A DNA stretch of 64,000 nucleotides from Microbacterium foliorum (GCF_003367705.1 NZ_CP031425.1:2170001-2234000); one strand, 5' to 3'; shown: positions 1 to 11,660, counted from the first letter of the stretch. Program-made: numbers and translations. Notes: generated by a model from the letters alone, not told the origin.

Positions 1-134
1 AGGGTCGGCAGCGAGGCGCGCACACGGCCATCGTCCGTGATGATCCCGTCCCGGAGCGGGACGTTGAGATCACAACGGACGATGACGCGCGTGCCCTCGA
101 GCGAACCCAGTGAATCCAGGGTGCGCAGAGTCAT
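1..134 (-). CDS. pgk: Phosphoglycerate kinase, N-terminal fragment (runs off window)
   Basis: Only the first 44 codons are in the window. The reading frame begins at an ATG (132-134) and gives a start resembling phosphoglycerate kinase, with the typical N-terminal strand [11 protein letters not shown]. The enzyme makes ATP and 3-phosphoglycerate from 1,3-bisphosphoglycerate in glycolysis. It lies 10 bases after gap on the same strand, the usual gap-pgk glycolytic operon, so it makes sense as the next gene. The 10-base gap contains no Shine-Dalgarno-like purine run, so the start may depend on coupling to gap. Identification rests on a short segment plus context. Confidence 0.88.
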   Translation of the reverse strand, partial: MTLRTLDSLGSLEGTRVIVRCDLNVPLRDGIITDDGRVRASLPT

Positions 135-144
135 GGGAGGTGTC

Positions 145-1155
<1,011 letters not shown>

Positions 1156-1231
1156 TCAGGTCTCCCTGTTTCTCGTGCGCGGTGCGCGGCAAAAGTGCGT
1201 ACGCGATGCGCGGGGTTTTTTGGCTGAGATG

Positions 1232-1263
1232 GCGTCCCGACGAGACAAGGCCCGTCGGGACGC
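1232..1263 (-). terminator. Stem-loop after sodA
   Basis: An 11-base perfect inverted repeat (1232-1242 and 1253-1263) with a 10-base loop begins 7 bases past the sodA stop. There is no U-tract on the minus strand, so it is either a GC-rich intrinsic terminator without a tail or a 3'-end stabiliser. Confidence 0.6.
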
Positions 1264-1270
1264 GACCCGA

Positions 1271-1897
1271 TTACGACAGTACCAGCAGGCCGTTCGTCTT
1301 CTCGCGGGCCACCTCGAGGCGCTGGGCGACGTTCTCCCAGTTGGCGATGTTCCACGCGGCCTTGACGTAGTCGGCCTTGACGTTCAGGTAGTCGAGGTAG
1401 AAGGCGTGCTCCCACATGTCGAGCTGGAACAGCGGCACCGTGCCCTGCGCGGTGTTCGACTGCTGGTCGAACAGCTGCTGGATGATCAGTCGCTGACCGA
1501 TGGAGTCCCAGCTGAGCACCGACCAGCCCGAGCCCTGGATGCCGAGCGCGTTCGCGGTGAAGTGCGCCTGGAACTTCTCGAAGGAGCCGAAGAACTCGTC
1601 GATGGCAGCCTTCAGCTCGCCCTCGGGCTCGCCGCCGCCGTTCGGCGAGAGGTTCGTCCAGAAGATGGAGTGGTTGACGTGACCGCCGAGGTTGAAGGCG
1701 AGGTCCTTCTCGAGCTTGTTCACGTTCGCGAGGTTTCCGCTCTCGCGCGCTTCGGCGAGGCCCTCGAGTGCCGTGTTCGCGCCGGCGACGTAGGTCGCGT
1801 GGTGCTTGTCATGGTGCAGCTCCATGATCTTGCCGCTGATGTGCGGCTCGAGGGCTGCGAAGTCGTAGGGAAGGTCGGGGAGCGTGTATGTCGCCAT
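1271..1897 (-). CDS. sodA: Manganese/iron superoxide dismutase
   Basis: A 208-residue superoxide dismutase that turns superoxide into hydrogen peroxide and oxygen in the cytoplasm. The N-terminal helix carries HHDKHHATYVAGAN with the first metal His at about residue 28. GGHVNHSIFW holds the second. DMWEHAFYLDY near the C-terminus holds the Asp and His ligands. Metal preference cannot be settled by eye, though actinobacterial homologues are usually Mn. The ATG at 1895-1897 is preferred over the in-frame TTG at 1912 because a GATGAAAG purine stretch precedes it and homologues begin M-x-x-Y-x-L-P. It lies between whiA and gap on the same strand, with stem-loops on both sides, so it is probably its own unit. 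Confidence 0.95.
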   Translation of the reverse strand: MATYTLPDLPYDFAALEPHISGKIMELHHDKHHATYVAGANTALEGLAEARESGNLANVNKLEKDLAFNLGGHVNHSIFWTNLSPNGGGEPEGELKAAIDEFFGSFEKFQAHFTANALGIQGSGWSVLSWDSIGQRLIIQQLFDQQSNTAQGTVPLFQLDMWEHAFYLDYLNVKADYVKAAWNIANWENVAQRLEVAREKTNGLLVLS

Positions 1898-2033
1898 GTC
1901 GCTTTCATCCAATCCGCGCCGCGCCGCGGCGCTTGTCGGTCCTCCGCGCCGCCGATGTGCGGCGTGGAGCGGACGTAACTCATCCTACCGAGACAACACT
2001 CGAGTGTCCCGGATCCTTCCGTCGAATGACGAC

Positions 2034-2063
2034 ATGAGGCGACCCCGTTCGGGGTCGCCTCAT
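2034..2063 (-). terminator. Stem-loop after whiA
   Basis: A 13-base perfect inverted repeat (2034-2046 and 2051-2063) with a GTTC loop lies 20 bases past the whiA stop. It separates whiA from sodA. No U-tract is visible. Confidence 0.65.
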
Positions 2064-2083
2064 GGTGTCGTTCTCGGGTGGTC

Positions 2084-3061
2084 TCAGACGTCGAGGCCTG
2101 CGGGCACGGCCGCCTCGGTGCCGGGGATGCCCTCCTGCTGCGCGCGCTTGTCGGCCATCGCGAGCAGACGGCGGATGCGGCCGGCCACGGCATCCTTCGT
2201 CATCGGCGGATCGGCGTGGTGTCCCAGCTCGTCAAGGCTCGCGTCACGGTGTGCGAGACGAAGCTCACCGGCGACCTTCAGATGGTCGGGCACCTCGTCG
2301 GCGAGGATCTCGAGTGCACGCTCGACGCGCGCGCAGGCCGCGACCGCCGCCTGCGCCGAGCGTCGAAGGTTCGCATCGTCGAAATTCACGAGGCGGTTCA
2401 CGCCCGCGCGCACTTCGCGCCGCTGACGCATCTCCTCCCACGTCACGGCGGTCTTCTGCGCGCCCATCTCACTGAGGATGGTGCGGATCGCCTCGCCCTC
2501 GCGCACGACCACCCGCGGCATGCCGCGGACTTCACGGGCCTTGGCGGCGACACCGAGTCGGTGCGCGGCACCGACCAGGGCCATCGCGGCCTCGGATGAC
2601 GGGCACGCCACCTCGAGCATGGCCGACCTGCCGGGCTCGCTGAGCGTTCCTGCGGCGAGGAAGGCGCCGCGCCACAGACCGGCGATCTCGGCGCGAGAGC
2701 CGGTCGTCAGGCGGTTCGGCAGCCCGCGCACGGGGCGACGACGCTGGTCGAGCAGTCCCGTCTGACGGGCCAGGGTCTCACCCGAGGCGATCACTCGGAC
2801 GGCCCACCGGGCACCGTCGTTGGACGTGCTCGACTGCACCTGGGCGATCTCCGGCCTGACACCGTAGATCTCGGCGAGATCGCGAGCGACGCGCTGCGCG
2901 AGGATCTCGGCATCGACCTCGGCCTCGACGGCGACCCGGCCGGCGATGGAATGCAGTCCGCCGGCGAATCGGAGGATCGATGTGACCTCTGCGACGCGCA
3001 CCGTCGGGGGTGCATTACGGATGCTGACCAGCTCAGCCTTGACGTCGGTCGTTAGTGCCAC
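2084..3061 (-). CDS. whiA: WhiA, sporulation/division transcription regulator
   Basis: A 325-residue protein matching WhiA, which in Streptomyces works with WhiB to switch on sporulation septation genes and is kept in non-sporulating Gram-positives for division control. The N-terminal part has the degenerate LAGLIDADG-like fold typical of WhiA ([12 protein letters not shown], then ILRFAGGLH). The C-terminal part is a helix-turn-helix (about residues 285-310, [19 protein letters not shown]). The start is GTG at 3059-3061, preceded by GAGGAG. It follows rapZ with a 68-base gap; in many actinobacteria yvcK lies between these two genes and it is absent here. Confidence 0.95.
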   Translation of the reverse strand: MALTTDVKAELVSIRNAPPTVRVAEVTSILRFAGGLHSIAGRVAVEAEVDAEILAQRVARDLAEIYGVRPEIAQVQSSTSNDGARWAVRVIASGETLARQTGLLDQRRRPVRGLPNRLTTGSRAEIAGLWRGAFLAAGTLSEPGRSAMLEVACPSSEAAMALVGAAHRLGVAAKAREVRGMPRVVVREGEAIRTILSEMGAQKTAVTWEEMRQRREVRAGVNRLVNFDDANLRRSAQAAVAACARVERALEILADEVPDHLKVAGELRLAHRDASLDELGHHADPPMTKDAVAGRIRRLLAMADKRAQQEGIPGTEAAVPAGLDV

Positions 3062-3129
3062 GACACTCCTCTACGCTCACGCGCCGGATCGCGGCGCAAA
3101 CCTCCAGCCTACTCTGACGGAGGCTCCTG

Positions 3130-4002
3130 CTATTCCCTGCCGAGGTCCCTATGGCGCACGTTCACGGCGACTCCCGGCACCGCGGCCAGACGTCGGGCGA
3201 ACTCCTCCACCATGGCGACCGAACGGTGCTTGCCGCCGGTGCAGCCGATCGCGACCGTCGAATGACTCTTGTTCTCGCGCTGATAGCCCTCGAGCACGGG
3301 GGTGAGCGCGGCCGTGTACGCCTCGAGGAATTCGGCGGCGCCCTCACGGGAGAGCACGTAGTCGCGCACCGGCTCGTCCTTGCCCGTGAGACCGCGCAGT
3401 TCTTCGTTCCAGAACGGGTTGGGCAGGAAACGCATGTCGGCGACGAGGTCGACATCGGTCGGCAGACCGTACTTGAACCCGAAGCTCATCAGGGTGACGC
3501 GGTGGCGGGCGGCGCCCTCCTCGGCGAACAGGTCGGAGACCTGGGTGGCGAGCTGATGGATGTTGAGCGCAGAGGTGTCGATCACCAGATCCGCGGACTC
3601 CCGGATCGGCGCGAGCCGCTGGCGCTCGATGCGGATGCCGTCGAGCAGCGTGCCGTCGCCCTGGAGCGGATGCGGTCGACGCACGGACTCGAAACGCCTG
3701 ACGAGCACGTCGTCGGAGGCGTCGAGGAAGAGCACCCTGACGGATCCGCGTGAACGCAGTGCCCTGGCGACACCGGGGAAGTCGTCGAAGAGGTTCCGGC
3801 CACGGACGTCGACGACGGCCGCCACCTTGGGGAGGGCCGTTCCGCCCATGTCGGTGAGGTCGAGCAGAGGACGCAGGATCTGCGGCGGGAGGTTGTCGAC
3901 GACGTACCACCCGAGGTCCTCGAGCGCGTTCGCGACCGTCGTGCGCCCGGCGCCCGACATGCCCGTGACGATGAGGAACTCGCCTTTGTCCCCGTCAGCC
4001 AT
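3130..4002 (-). CDS. rapZ: RapZ-family nucleotide-binding protein (YvcJ)
   Basis: A 290-residue protein of the RapZ/YvcJ family. In E. coli RapZ guides RNase E to the small RNA GlmZ and so controls glucosamine-6-phosphate synthesis; the actinobacterial role is not established. The P-loop GMSGAGRTT is at residues 14-22, with Arg in place of the usual Lys, a change I recall in other actinobacterial members (the M. tuberculosis protein also has Arg). SFGFKYGLP and GCTGGKHRS near the C-terminus are family signatures. A GGGGAGAGGGAG stretch precedes the ATG. It lies 30 bases after uvrC, the conserved uvrC-rapZ-whiA order. Confidence 0.94.
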   Translation of the reverse strand: MADGDKGEFLIVTGMSGAGRTTVANALEDLGWYVVDNLPPQILRPLLDLTDMGGTALPKVAAVVDVRGRNLFDDFPGVARALRSRGSVRVLFLDASDDVLVRRFESVRRPHPLQGDGTLLDGIRIERQRLAPIRESADLVIDTSALNIHQLATQVSDLFAEEGAARHRVTLMSFGFKYGLPTDVDLVADMRFLPNPFWNEELRGLTGKDEPVRDYVLSREGAAEFLEAYTAALTPVLEGYQRENKSHSTVAIGCTGGKHRSVAMVEEFARRLAAVPGVAVNVRHRDLGRE

Positions 4003-4032
4003 CGTGTCTCCCTCTCCCCCGCCGACACCAGC

Positions 4033-5955
4033 CTAGCGAGTGGAGAGATGGGTGTGGATGTTCTGGGCGAGCACCGGCCCGATCCCCTGCACCTCTTCGA
4101 TCTCGCTCGGGGCGGCGCCGCGGAGTGCGGTCACGGAACCGAAGTGCTTGAGGAGGACCTTGATCCGCGATGCGCCGAGGCCGGGAACCTCGGAGAGGAC
4201 GGAGGAGATGTCATTTCTGCGCCGCTTGCGCTGATGCGTGATCGCGAAGCGGTGCGCCTCATCACGCAGCCGCTGCAGCAGGTAGAGCGACTCGCTGGTC
4301 CGAGGCAGGATCACCGGGAAGTCCTCGCCCGGAAGCCAGATCTCCTCGAGGCGCTTCGCGATACCGCACACCGCGATCTCGGTGTGCCCGGCGTCGCGCA
4401 GAGCGCGAGCCGCGGCCTCGACCTGCGGCTGCCCGCCGTCGACGAGAAGGAGCTGAGGCGGATATGCGAAACGCGGCTTGCGCTTGACCTCGACGACCTC
4501 GGCGTCGATGTCGATCTCGCCCGACACCGGCACCGTGGGCAGCACCGTCGGCAGACGGTCATCGGCCTCGTCGGGACGGTCGAGATAGGCGAGTCGTCGA
4601 CGCAGCACCTGGTACATCGAATCCGTGTCGTCGGTGGTCTCGGGGATGTTGAACGAGCGGTACTGGTCTTTGCGCGGCAGTCCGTCTTCGAAGACGACCA
4701 TCGAGGCGACCACGTTGGTCCCGCCGAGGTGGGAGATGTCGAAGCACTCGATGCGCAGCGGCGCCTCGCTCATACCCAGCGCATCCTGCAGGTCGGTGAG
4801 CGCCTGGGTCCGCGCGACGTAGTCACTGGTGCGCCGCGTCTTGTAGCGGATGAGCGCCTGTTGTGCGTTGAGAGTCGCGGTGCGCATGAGATCGGCGCGC
4901 TGGCCGCGCTGAGCGACGGCGATCTCGACCTTCTTGCCGCGACGCTCGCGCAGCCACACCTCGAGTTCCGCCGCGTCGTCGGGAAGAGACGGGACGATGA
5001 TGCGCCGCGGCACATCCTGCGCATCACCGTAGGCGCGCTGCAGGACCTGGTCGACCAGGTCGGCGCCCGAGATGTCGATCTCCTTCTCGATGGTGAGGGC
5101 GCGGACACCGCGCACCCGACCACCGCGGATCACGAAGTGCTGCACTGCGGCGGCCAGCTCGTCTTCGGCGATGCCGAAGAGATCGGCATCCTCATCGGAT
5201 GCCAGCACCAGCGCGCTCTTTCCGAGCACGGCCTCGATCGCGCTGAGCTTGTCGCGGTACTTCGCGGCCGCCTCGTAGTCCATGGCGGCGGATGCGGCCA
5301 GCATCCGCGTGGTCAGCTCGCGCGTGAACCTCTCGTCTCCACCGGACATGAAGGCGACGAAATCGTCGACCATGGCGCGGTGCTCGTCGATCGTCACCGT
5401 CATCGAGCACGGCCCGCCGCACTTGCCGATCTGGCCGGGGAAGCACGGCCGTCCCGTCTGCATGGCGCGCTTGTAGCTGGAGTCGCTGCAGGTGCGGATC
5501 GGGAACGCCTTGACCATGAGGTCGATCGTCTCGTGGACCGCCCAGACCTTGGGATAGGGGCCGAAGTAGCGGGCTCCCGGGATCTTGCGATTCCTGGTCA
5601 CGATGACGCGGGGCGCCTCGTCTCCGAGGGTCACCGCCATGAACGGGTAGGACTTGTCATCCTTGTAGCGGACGTTGAAGGGCGGATCGAACTCCTTGAT
5701 CCACATGTACTCCAGCTGCAGCGAATCGACGTCCGTCGGAACGACGGTCCACTCCACCGATGCCGCCGTGGTCACCATGCGCCGCGTGCGTTCGTGCAGT
5801 GTGCGCAGCGGTGCGAAGTAGTTCGACAGACGCTGGCGGAGGTTCTTCGCCTTGCCGACGTACAGCACCCGCCCGTCGGCATCACGGAAGCGATACACGC
5901 CGGGGTTGGTCGGGATCTCCCCCGGCCTGGGCTTGTATGCGAGGACGTCGGCCAT
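4033..5955 (-). CDS. uvrC: Excinuclease ABC subunit C
   Basis: A 640-residue UvrC, the nuclease that cuts DNA on both sides of a lesion held by UvrB. Order of parts: a GIY-YIG nuclease domain at the N-terminus (NPGVYRF, then [14 protein letters not shown], about residues 17-45), a UVR segment that binds UvrB (about 210-240, [13 protein letters not shown]), a central RNase H-like endonuclease domain ([21 protein letters not shown]), and paired helix-hairpin-helix motifs at the end (VPGLG and VQGIG). The ATG overlaps the uvrA stop (TGATG), so the two are translationally coupled. Length is as expected. Confidence 0.97.
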   Translation of the reverse strand: MADVLAYKPRPGEIPTNPGVYRFRDADGRVLYVGKAKNLRQRLSNYFAPLRTLHERTRRMVTTAASVEWTVVPTDVDSLQLEYMWIKEFDPPFNVRYKDDKSYPFMAVTLGDEAPRVIVTRNRKIPGARYFGPYPKVWAVHETIDLMVKAFPIRTCSDSSYKRAMQTGRPCFPGQIGKCGGPCSMTVTIDEHRAMVDDFVAFMSGGDERFTRELTTRMLAASAAMDYEAAAKYRDKLSAIEAVLGKSALVLASDEDADLFGIAEDELAAAVQHFVIRGGRVRGVRALTIEKEIDISGADLVDQVLQRAYGDAQDVPRRIIVPSLPDDAAELEVWLRERRGKKVEIAVAQRGQRADLMRTATLNAQQALIRYKTRRTSDYVARTQALTDLQDALGMSEAPLRIECFDISHLGGTNVVASMVVFEDGLPRKDQYRSFNIPETTDDTDSMYQVLRRRLAYLDRPDEADDRLPTVLPTVPVSGEIDIDAEVVEVKRKPRFAYPPQLLLVDGGQPQVEAAARALRDAGHTEIAVCGIAKRLEEIWLPGEDFPVILPRTSESLYLLQRLRDEAHRFAITHQRKRRRNDISSVLSEVPGLGASRIKVLLKHFGSVTALRGAAPSEIEEVQGIGPVLAQNIHTHLSTR

Positions 5956-8843
5956 CAGCTGGCCTTCTTCGCGGCGCGCCCCTCAGTCAGGATCTCGGCG
6001 AGGAACTGGCCGGTGTGACTCTCCTCGACCCGCGCGATCTGCTCGGGGGTGCCGGTGGCCAGGATCTCACCACCGCCCGAACCGCCCTCGGGGCCGAGAT
6101 CGATGACCCAGTCCGCGGACTTGATCACGTCGAGGTTGTGCTCGATGACGATGACCGTGTTGCCCTTGTCGACGAGCCCGTTGAGCACCTCGAGCAGCTT
6201 TCGCACGTCTTCGAAGTGCAGACCCGTCGTCGGCTCGTCGAGGACGTAGATGCTGCGACCGTTGCTGCGGCGCTGGAGCTCGGTGGCGAGCTTGACGCGC
6301 TGCGCCTCTCCTCCCGAGAGCGTGGTCGCCGACTGCCCCAGACGCACGTACCCGAGACCGACGTCGACGAGGGTCTTCATGTACCGGTGGATCGCCTGGA
6401 TCGGCTCGAAGAACTCCGCGGCCTCGGCGATCGGCATCTCTAGGACTTCGGCGATGTTCTTGCCCTTGTAGTGCACTGACAGCGTGTCGCGGTTGTAGCG
6501 CTTGCCGTGGCAGACCTCGCAGTCGACGTAGACGTCGGGCAGGAAGTTCATCTCGATCTTGATCGTGCCGTCGCCCGAGCAGGCCTCGCAGCGTCCGCCC
6601 TTGACGTTGAAGCTGAAGCGGCCCGGCTGGTAGCCGCGCACCTTCGCCTCAGGGGTGTCGCTGAACAGCGAGCGGATGCGATCGAACACCCCCGTGTAGG
6701 TGGCCGGGTTCGAGCGCGGGGTGCGGCCGATCGGCGCCTGATCGACGTGCACGACCTTGTCGAGGTTGTCGAGTCCGGAGACGCGGGTGTGCTTGCCCGG
6801 CACGGTGCGGGCGCCGTTGAGGCGCGACGCGAGCACCTGATAGAGGATGTCGTTCACGAGCGACGACTTTCCCGAACCCGAGACGCCGGTGACCGCGGTC
6901 AGCACGCCGAGCGGGAAGTTGACGCTCACGTTCTTGAGGTTGTTCTCCCGCGCGCCGACGACGCTCAGCATCCGCTTCTTGTCGAGCTTGCGTCGCTTCT
7001 TCGGGGTGGGGATCTCTCGGCGTCCGGAGAGGTACTCCCCCGTCATCGAGGCCGGCTCGCTGAGGAGCGCCGAGTACGGGCCCGAGTGCACGACGTCGCC
7101 GCCGTTCACACCTGCGCCGGGTCCGATGTCGACGACCCAGTCTGCCGCCTCGATGGTCTCTTCGTCGTGCTCGACGACGATGAGCGTGTTGCCGAGGTCG
7201 CGCAGCTTGAGCAGCGTGTCGATCAGTCGACGGTTGTCACGCTGGTGCAATCCGATGGACGGCTCGTCGAGCACGTACAGCACCCCGGTGAGGCCGGAAC
7301 CGATCTGCGTGGCCAGACGGATGCGCTGAGCCTCACCACCCGAGAGCGAGCCCGCCGCACGACTGAGGTTGAGGTAGGAGAGACCGACCTGCAGCAGGAA
7401 GTCGAGGCGGAGCCGGATCTCTCGGAGCACCTGGGCCGCGATCTTCGCCTCGCGGTCGGTGAGCGAGAGTGTCTCCATGAAGGCGCGGGCGTCGGAGAGA
7501 CTCAGGTGCGACACCTCGGCGATGGAGCGCCCGTGCACCTGGACGGCGAGCACCTCGGGCTTGAGGCGGTTGCCCTCGCACACGGGACACGGCACCTCCC
7601 GCAGGTATTCGCCCCACCGCGCGCGCTGGGTGTCGGATTCCGCCTGCGCGTACTGACGCTCGATGTAGGGAACGACGCCCTCGAAGCCCGAGGCGTAGCG
7701 CATCTCACGGCCGTACCGGTTCTTGAACTTGACGGTGACCTTGTAGTTGTCGCCACGCAGGATCGCATCCTGCACGTCGACGCGGAGGTCCTGCCACGGG
7801 GTGTCCAGCGAGAACTTGAGATCGTCGGCCAGCCCCTCGAGCAGACGCTCATAGTACTGGAAGAGCCCCTTGCCCTGCGTGGTCCACGGGACGATCGCGC
7901 CCTCGCGGATGGAGAGCTCCTCGTCGCCGAGCATCAGGTCGACGTCCACCGACATGCGGGTGCCGAGACCCGAGCAGGCGGGGCAGGCGCCGAACGGCGC
8001 GTTGAACGAGAAGGTGCGGGGCTCGATCTCGGTGAGAGAGAGGGCGTGGCCGTTCGGGCACGCGAGCTTCTCGGAGAAGGACTGCCAGGCATCATCGCCC
8101 TCTTCGTCGACGAAGTTCACCTGCACGACGCCGCCCGCGAGACCGAGAGCGGTCTCGACGGAGTCGGTGACCCTGCCCAGGATGTCGTCGGCCGCGACGA
8201 GGCGGTCGACGACCACCGCGATGTCGTGCTTGTAGCTCTTCTTCAGCGTCGGCGGCTCGGCGAGCTGGACGAGGTCGCCGTCGACGATCGCCCGGGAATA
8301 CCCCTTGGCGCCGAGCTCACGGAAGAGGTCGACGAACTCGCCCTTCTTCTGCGAGACGATGGGCGCGACGATCTGATAGCGGGTGCGCTCGGGGAGCTCC
8401 ATGAGCTGGTCGGCGATCTGCTGCACGGTCTGCCGCTGAATGCGCTCACCGCATTCGGGGCAGTGCGGGATGCCGATGCGCGCCCACAGCAGGCGCATGT
8501 AGTCGTAGATCTCGGTGATCGTGCCGACGGTCGACCTCGGGTTGCGGTTGGTCGACTTCTGGTCGATAGAGACCGCGGGGCTCAGACCCTCGATGAAATC
8601 GACGTCGGGGCGGTCGACCTGACCGAGGAACTGCCGGGCGTAGGCACTCAGCGATTCGACATAGCGGCGCTGCCCTTCGGCGAAGATGGTGTCGAACGCG
8701 AGACTGGACTTTCCCGATCCGGACAAGCCGGTGAACACGACGAGGGAGTCGCGTGGGATGTCGATGTCGACATTCTTGAGATTGTGGACGCGGGCACCGC
8801 GAACACTGAGTTTTCCTGGGGTTGCAACCGGGACGATAGGCAC
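5955..8843 (-). CDS. uvrA: Excinuclease ABC subunit A
   Basis: A 962-residue damage-recognition ATPase of nucleotide excision repair. It has two ABC ATPase halves: the first Walker [10 protein letters not shown] lies at residues 39-47, the second (GVSGSGKSS) in the C-terminal half, each with an LSGGEAQRI or LSGGEAQRV signature. Zinc-binding CxxC pairs are present (CPACSGLG, and the [14 protein letters not shown] finger). The GTG start at 8841-8843 has no Shine-Dalgarno but has TAGACT exactly 6 bases upstream, so it is probably translated from a leaderless mRNA. uvrC follows with overlap. Confidence 0.97.
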   Translation of the reverse strand: MPIVPVATPGKLSVRGARVHNLKNVDIDIPRDSLVVFTGLSGSGKSSLAFDTIFAEGQRRYVESLSAYARQFLGQVDRPDVDFIEGLSPAVSIDQKSTNRNPRSTVGTITEIYDYMRLLWARIGIPHCPECGERIQRQTVQQIADQLMELPERTRYQIVAPIVSQKKGEFVDLFRELGAKGYSRAIVDGDLVQLAEPPTLKKSYKHDIAVVVDRLVAADDILGRVTDSVETALGLAGGVVQVNFVDEEGDDAWQSFSEKLACPNGHALSLTEIEPRTFSFNAPFGACPACSGLGTRMSVDVDLMLGDEELSIREGAIVPWTTQGKGLFQYYERLLEGLADDLKFSLDTPWQDLRVDVQDAILRGDNYKVTVKFKNRYGREMRYASGFEGVVPYIERQYAQAESDTQRARWGEYLREVPCPVCEGNRLKPEVLAVQVHGRSIAEVSHLSLSDARAFMETLSLTDREAKIAAQVLREIRLRLDFLLQVGLSYLNLSRAAGSLSGGEAQRIRLATQIGSGLTGVLYVLDEPSIGLHQRDNRRLIDTLLKLRDLGNTLIVVEHDEETIEAADWVVDIGPGAGVNGGDVVHSGPYSALLSEPASMTGEYLSGRREIPTPKKRRKLDKKRMLSVVGARENNLKNVSVNFPLGVLTAVTGVSGSGKSSLVNDILYQVLASRLNGARTVPGKHTRVSGLDNLDKVVHVDQAPIGRTPRSNPATYTGVFDRIRSLFSDTPEAKVRGYQPGRFSFNVKGGRCEACSGDGTIKIEMNFLPDVYVDCEVCHGKRYNRDTLSVHYKGKNIAEVLEMPIAEAAEFFEPIQAIHRYMKTLVDVGLGYVRLGQSATTLSGGEAQRVKLATELQRRSNGRSIYVLDEPTTGLHFEDVRKLLEVLNGLVDKGNTVIVIEHNLDVIKSADWVIDLGPEGGSGGGEILATGTPEQIARVEESHTGQFLAEILTEGRAAKKAS

Positions 8844-8849
8844 CGATCA

Positions 8850-8855
8850 AGTCTA
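8850..8855 (-). promoter_or_regulatory. Leaderless-type -10 hexamer of uvrA
   Basis: TAGACT lies 6 bases before the GTG of uvrA. With transcription starting about 7 bases past a -10 box, the mRNA would begin at the start codon. No clear -35 is seen. Confidence 0.6.
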
Positions 8856-8863
8856 CGAGGGGC

Positions 8864-8882
8864 CACGGACATTGGCTCCGTG
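8864..8882 (-). terminator. Weak stem-loop after the MoxR operon
   Basis: A CACGGA/TCCGTG inverted repeat with a 7-base loop lies 19 bases past the last gene of the MoxR operon and just upstream of the uvrA promoter hexamer. The stem is short and no U-tract follows. Confidence 0.35.
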
Positions 8883-8901
8883 AGGGCTCACAGGAAGGTG
8901 C

Positions 8902-9435
8902 TCACCCTCTGCGCCGCGCCGCCGACACGCTCCGACCCGCGGCCAGCAGCAACACCGCCGTGGCCGCGACGACGGCACCGCCGCCGGCGACGACGGCCCA
9001 TGACGCGGTGCCCTCGAGGGCGCCCATGCCGAGCATGACGACGACGGTGAGCGGCTGGGCGATCGCCTGCACCAGGACGAACCGGATGACTGTCGGCCGC
9101 AGTGCGGAGAGAACGACCCGGGATCCGGCCGGAATGACGAGAGTCAGCGATGTCAGGACGTGGATCGCATGCACGAGGAGCACGGCGAGCATCGCCCGAC
9201 CGATGTCCGGCTCGGACACCAGCATCCCGATCACGATGCATGCCGCGCCGCCCCACGCGGCGAAGGTCTGCGGGAGCACGGCCGCGGTCACCGCCAGGAT
9301 GACGGCGACCCACTGCCACCCGACGAGCGGATTGAGCGCGAACGCCCCGACCGCGACCACGGCGATCAGCGCCATCCGCATCACGATCCAGGAGACGGCG
9401 GGCGCGGTCTGCAACGTGTCGTTCGGCGCTCTCAT
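8902..9435 (-). CDS. Hypothetical integral membrane protein of the MoxR/DUF58 operon
   Basis: A 177-residue hydrophobic protein with about five predicted membrane spans (segments near residues 17-50, 51-75, 80-105, 120-140 and 145-168) and a short Arg-rich C-terminus. I recognise no family. Its ATG overlaps the stop of the DUF58 gene (ATGA), so it is the last gene of the five-gene operon and is probably made with the others. A role as a membrane partner of the DUF58 protein is possible but unsupported by any motif. Confidence 0.8.
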   Translation of the reverse strand: MRAPNDTLQTAPAVSWIVMRMALIAVVAVGAFALNPLVGWQWVAVILAVTAAVLPQTFAAWGGAACIVIGMLVSEPDIGRAMLAVLLVHAIHVLTSLTLVIPAGSRVVLSALRPTVIRFVLVQAIAQPLTVVVMLGMGALEGTASWAVVAGGGAVVAATAVLLLAAGRSVSAARRRG

Positions 9436-10697
9436 CGCCGAGCCCTCGCGATCTCACGCAGGGCGGAGGACGGATCCTCTGCCCATGTCACCACATCGAC
9501 GCCTGCGCCGTGCAGGTCGGCGAAGACGTTCCCCCTCTCCGCCAGCACCGTCCGCAGAGCGATGAGCTGAGGGCGGCTGAGACGCGAGCGATCGAGCCGC
9601 GGCAGAACGTCGATCGCGACGACCCGGTGCCCGCTCGCCCGCCACATCAGCGCGGTCTGCGCGGCGGCACCCTGGAAGAACGTGGACAGGACGAGGACGA
9701 CCGAACCGTGCGGGACATGCGGGGTCCTGCGGAACGACGCGTCGTCGCGAGCCTGTCCCGTCGCCGCGATCGCCGCCTCGAGACGTGCGAGATGGCGGGC
9801 ACCCGAGCCGCTGCGCAGCGAACGCCCACCGTGCACGAGGACGTGCAGGGCGACGCGATCACCGGCATCGACGGCGGCGATGGCAAGTCCCCGAGCGGCC
9901 TCCCGCGCGTTGTCCAGTGACGTCACACCACTGCGTTCTACGTCGCCGCTCCCCCATGACGAGACCATCTCGCCGAGATCCTCCGACGTGTCCATAGCGA
10001 TCACGACGGATGCGTCGCTGAGCGTGTGGGTGCGCCGCACGAGCAGCTCTCCCGGCCTCCGCGCCATGCGCGCCGTCGCGCGCCAGTCGACACGGCGCAG
10101 TTCGTCTCCAGGAGCGAACGGATGGATGTCGCGGAAGTCTCCGCCCTGCCCAGGGCGCCGCCCCTCGTGCGAACCGTGCAGGCCGGTCAGCCGTCTCGGC
10201 AGCGGCAGCATCCCTGCTGTGCGGGGCGTCGGAGCCACCTGACGTCTGCTCACGACGACCTCGGACGGCGTCGCGAGCACAGCACCGTCGAGCGCGAGGC
10301 CGCGCGCCGCCACCTGCACCGGCAGAGCAGGGCCGGAATGGAGGACGCGGCTCCGTGCGACGACCGCGGCATCGGAACCGGAACCGGGAACGATCGCGCG
10401 TCGGCTTCTGCGCTCGGAGAGCACGACGAGCAGTTCGACCATCTCGGCGTCGCTCTCGACCGAGATCTCGGTGCGCAGCTCCCCGTCGGCGCTGGAGCGT
10501 GGCGCGGCGCTCGGCCGGGCGTCCACGCCCGAGGTCCCCCGGCCGAGAGCGAGGGCGCTCCACAGCGCGAGGGGAAGCCCCATGGCGACGACGTCAGGAC
10601 GCGAGAACAGCAGTCCGAGAACGGCGAGCACGATCGAGCCGGCGATCGCGAGGGCGAGCGCCGGGCTCCAACGACCGGGCATCGATGGTCTCGTCAC
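9432..10697 (-). CDS. DUF58 domain-containing protein
   Basis: A 421-residue protein. Two N-terminal membrane segments (about residues 10-50) are followed by an extracytoplasmic-type stretch and then the DUF58 core, whose signature FAPGDELRRVDWRATARM lies in the middle. After it comes a von Willebrand A-like region beginning SVVIAMDTSEDLGE, which has a DxSxx metal-site-like pattern. DUF58 proteins are nearly always encoded beside MoxR AAA+ ATPases and are thought to be clients or partners in assembling metal or secreted complexes. The GTG start overlaps the moxR stop (GTGA). Confidence 0.9.
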   Translation of the reverse strand: MTRPSMPGRWSPALALAIAGSIVLAVLGLLFSRPDVVAMGLPLALWSALALGRGTSGVDARPSAAPRSSADGELRTEISVESDAEMVELLVVLSERRSRRAIVPGSGSDAAVVARSRVLHSGPALPVQVAARGLALDGAVLATPSEVVVSRRQVAPTPRTAGMLPLPRRLTGLHGSHEGRRPGQGGDFRDIHPFAPGDELRRVDWRATARMARRPGELLVRRTHTLSDASVVIAMDTSEDLGEMVSSWGSGDVERSGVTSLDNAREAARGLAIAAVDAGDRVALHVLVHGGRSLRSGSGARHLARLEAAIAATGQARDDASFRRTPHVPHGSVVLVLSTFFQGAAAQTALMWRASGHRVVAIDVLPRLDRSRLSRPQLIALRTVLAERGNVFADLHGAGVDVVTWAEDPSSALREIARARR

Positions 10698-11659
10698 ACG
10701 CGCTCCTTCACCGTCGGGGGAACGGGCACCCGATCGACGACCGCACGCACGACGTCGGCGGCCGACGCTCCCTGTGCCCAGGCCTGCGGGGTCAGGGTGA
10801 GGCGGTGGGCGAGCACCGGGACGGCGATCCGCTTGATGTCGTCCGGTCGCACGAAGTCACGACCGTCGAGCGCGGCGAGGGCGCGACCGAGCAGCAGAAG
10901 GCCGAGCGAGCCGCGCGGCGATGCACCGACCTCGACATTCGGCGCCGTGCGCGTCTCGCGAGCGATCTCGACGCAGTAGCGCGCGATGTCCTCGTCGACA
11001 TGGATGCTCTCGACCACAGCCTGCAGCTCGACGAGACGTGCGGCATCGATGACCGCGTCGACGTGGGTGGCCTCCTGCCGCCGGTCGACGCGGTTCTGCA
11101 GGATCCGCGCCTCACCCGCCACATCCGGATACCCGACCGAGAGCCGGACCATGAATCGGTCGAGCTGCGCCTCGGGCAGCGCGTAGGTGCCCTCGTACTC
11201 GATGGGGTTCGACGTGGCGATCACGTGGAACGGCGCGGGCAGCGCGAAGCTGTTGCCCTCGACGGTGACCTGCCGTTCAGCCATCGCCTCGAGCATCGCC
11301 GACTGCGTCTTCGGCGTGGTGCGGTTGATCTCATCGGCCAGGAGCAGGCCGGTGAAGATCGGCCCGGGGCGGAAGACGAAGTCCGAGGAGTCGGGCGCGT
11401 AGACGTACGACCCGGTGACATCGCCCGGGAGCATGTCGGGGGTGCACTGAAGCCTGCGGAACGACAGCCCCAACGCCGATGCGAGGCTGCGTGCGGCGAG
11501 GGTCTTGCCCAACCCCGGCACGTCCTCGAACAGCACGTGCCCTCCCGCGAGGACAGCGGCGAGCGCGATCTCGAGCGGGTCATCCATCCCGACGACGACG
11601 GTACGCACGGCGGCCAGGATTCGAGCGCCGACCTCGGCGATCTCGGGGGATTTCGTCAT
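10694..11659 (-). CDS. MoxR-family AAA+ ATPase
   Basis: A 321-residue AAA+ ATPase of the MoxR/AAA_3 family, chaperone-like ATPases paired with DUF58 and vWA proteins. Walker A is in EDVPGLGKT (residues 45-53), Walker B in LLLADEINR, and the sensor region in HVIATSNPIEYEGTYALPEAQLDRF is easily seen. The ATG at 11657-11659 was chosen because AGGAGATG precedes it and homologues start here; an in-frame extension upstream to 11791 is a shadow of the previous gene. The gap to that gene is a single base. Confidence 0.94.
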   Translation of the reverse strand: MTKSPEIAEVGARILAAVRTVVVGMDDPLEIALAAVLAGGHVLFEDVPGLGKTLAARSLASALGLSFRRLQCTPDMLPGDVTGSYVYAPDSSDFVFRPGPIFTGLLLADEINRTTPKTQSAMLEAMAERQVTVEGNSFALPAPFHVIATSNPIEYEGTYALPEAQLDRFMVRLSVGYPDVAGEARILQNRVDRRQEATHVDAVIDAARLVELQAVVESIHVDEDIARYCVEIARETRTAPNVEVGASPRGSLGLLLLGRALAALDGRDFVRPDDIKRIAVPVLAHRLTLTPQAWAQGASAADVVRAVVDRVPVPPTVKERV

Positions 11660-11660
11660 G

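Noticed and set aside
4048..6018. Long open frame on the plus strand opposite uvrC
   Set aside because: Mirror of the uvrC codon pattern; Arg/Asp/Val-rich with no domain, while the minus frame is a complete UvrC.
8844..8901. LexA (SOS) box upstream of uvrA or uvrB
   Set aside because: No GAAC-N4-GTTC-type palindrome is found in either upstream region; only a half-site-like TCGAACG lies near 16163.
6507..9038. 843-codon open frame on the plus strand opposite uvrA
   Set aside because: GC-rich antisense artefact; protein is low in hydrophobic cores and matches nothing, and uvrA is complete.
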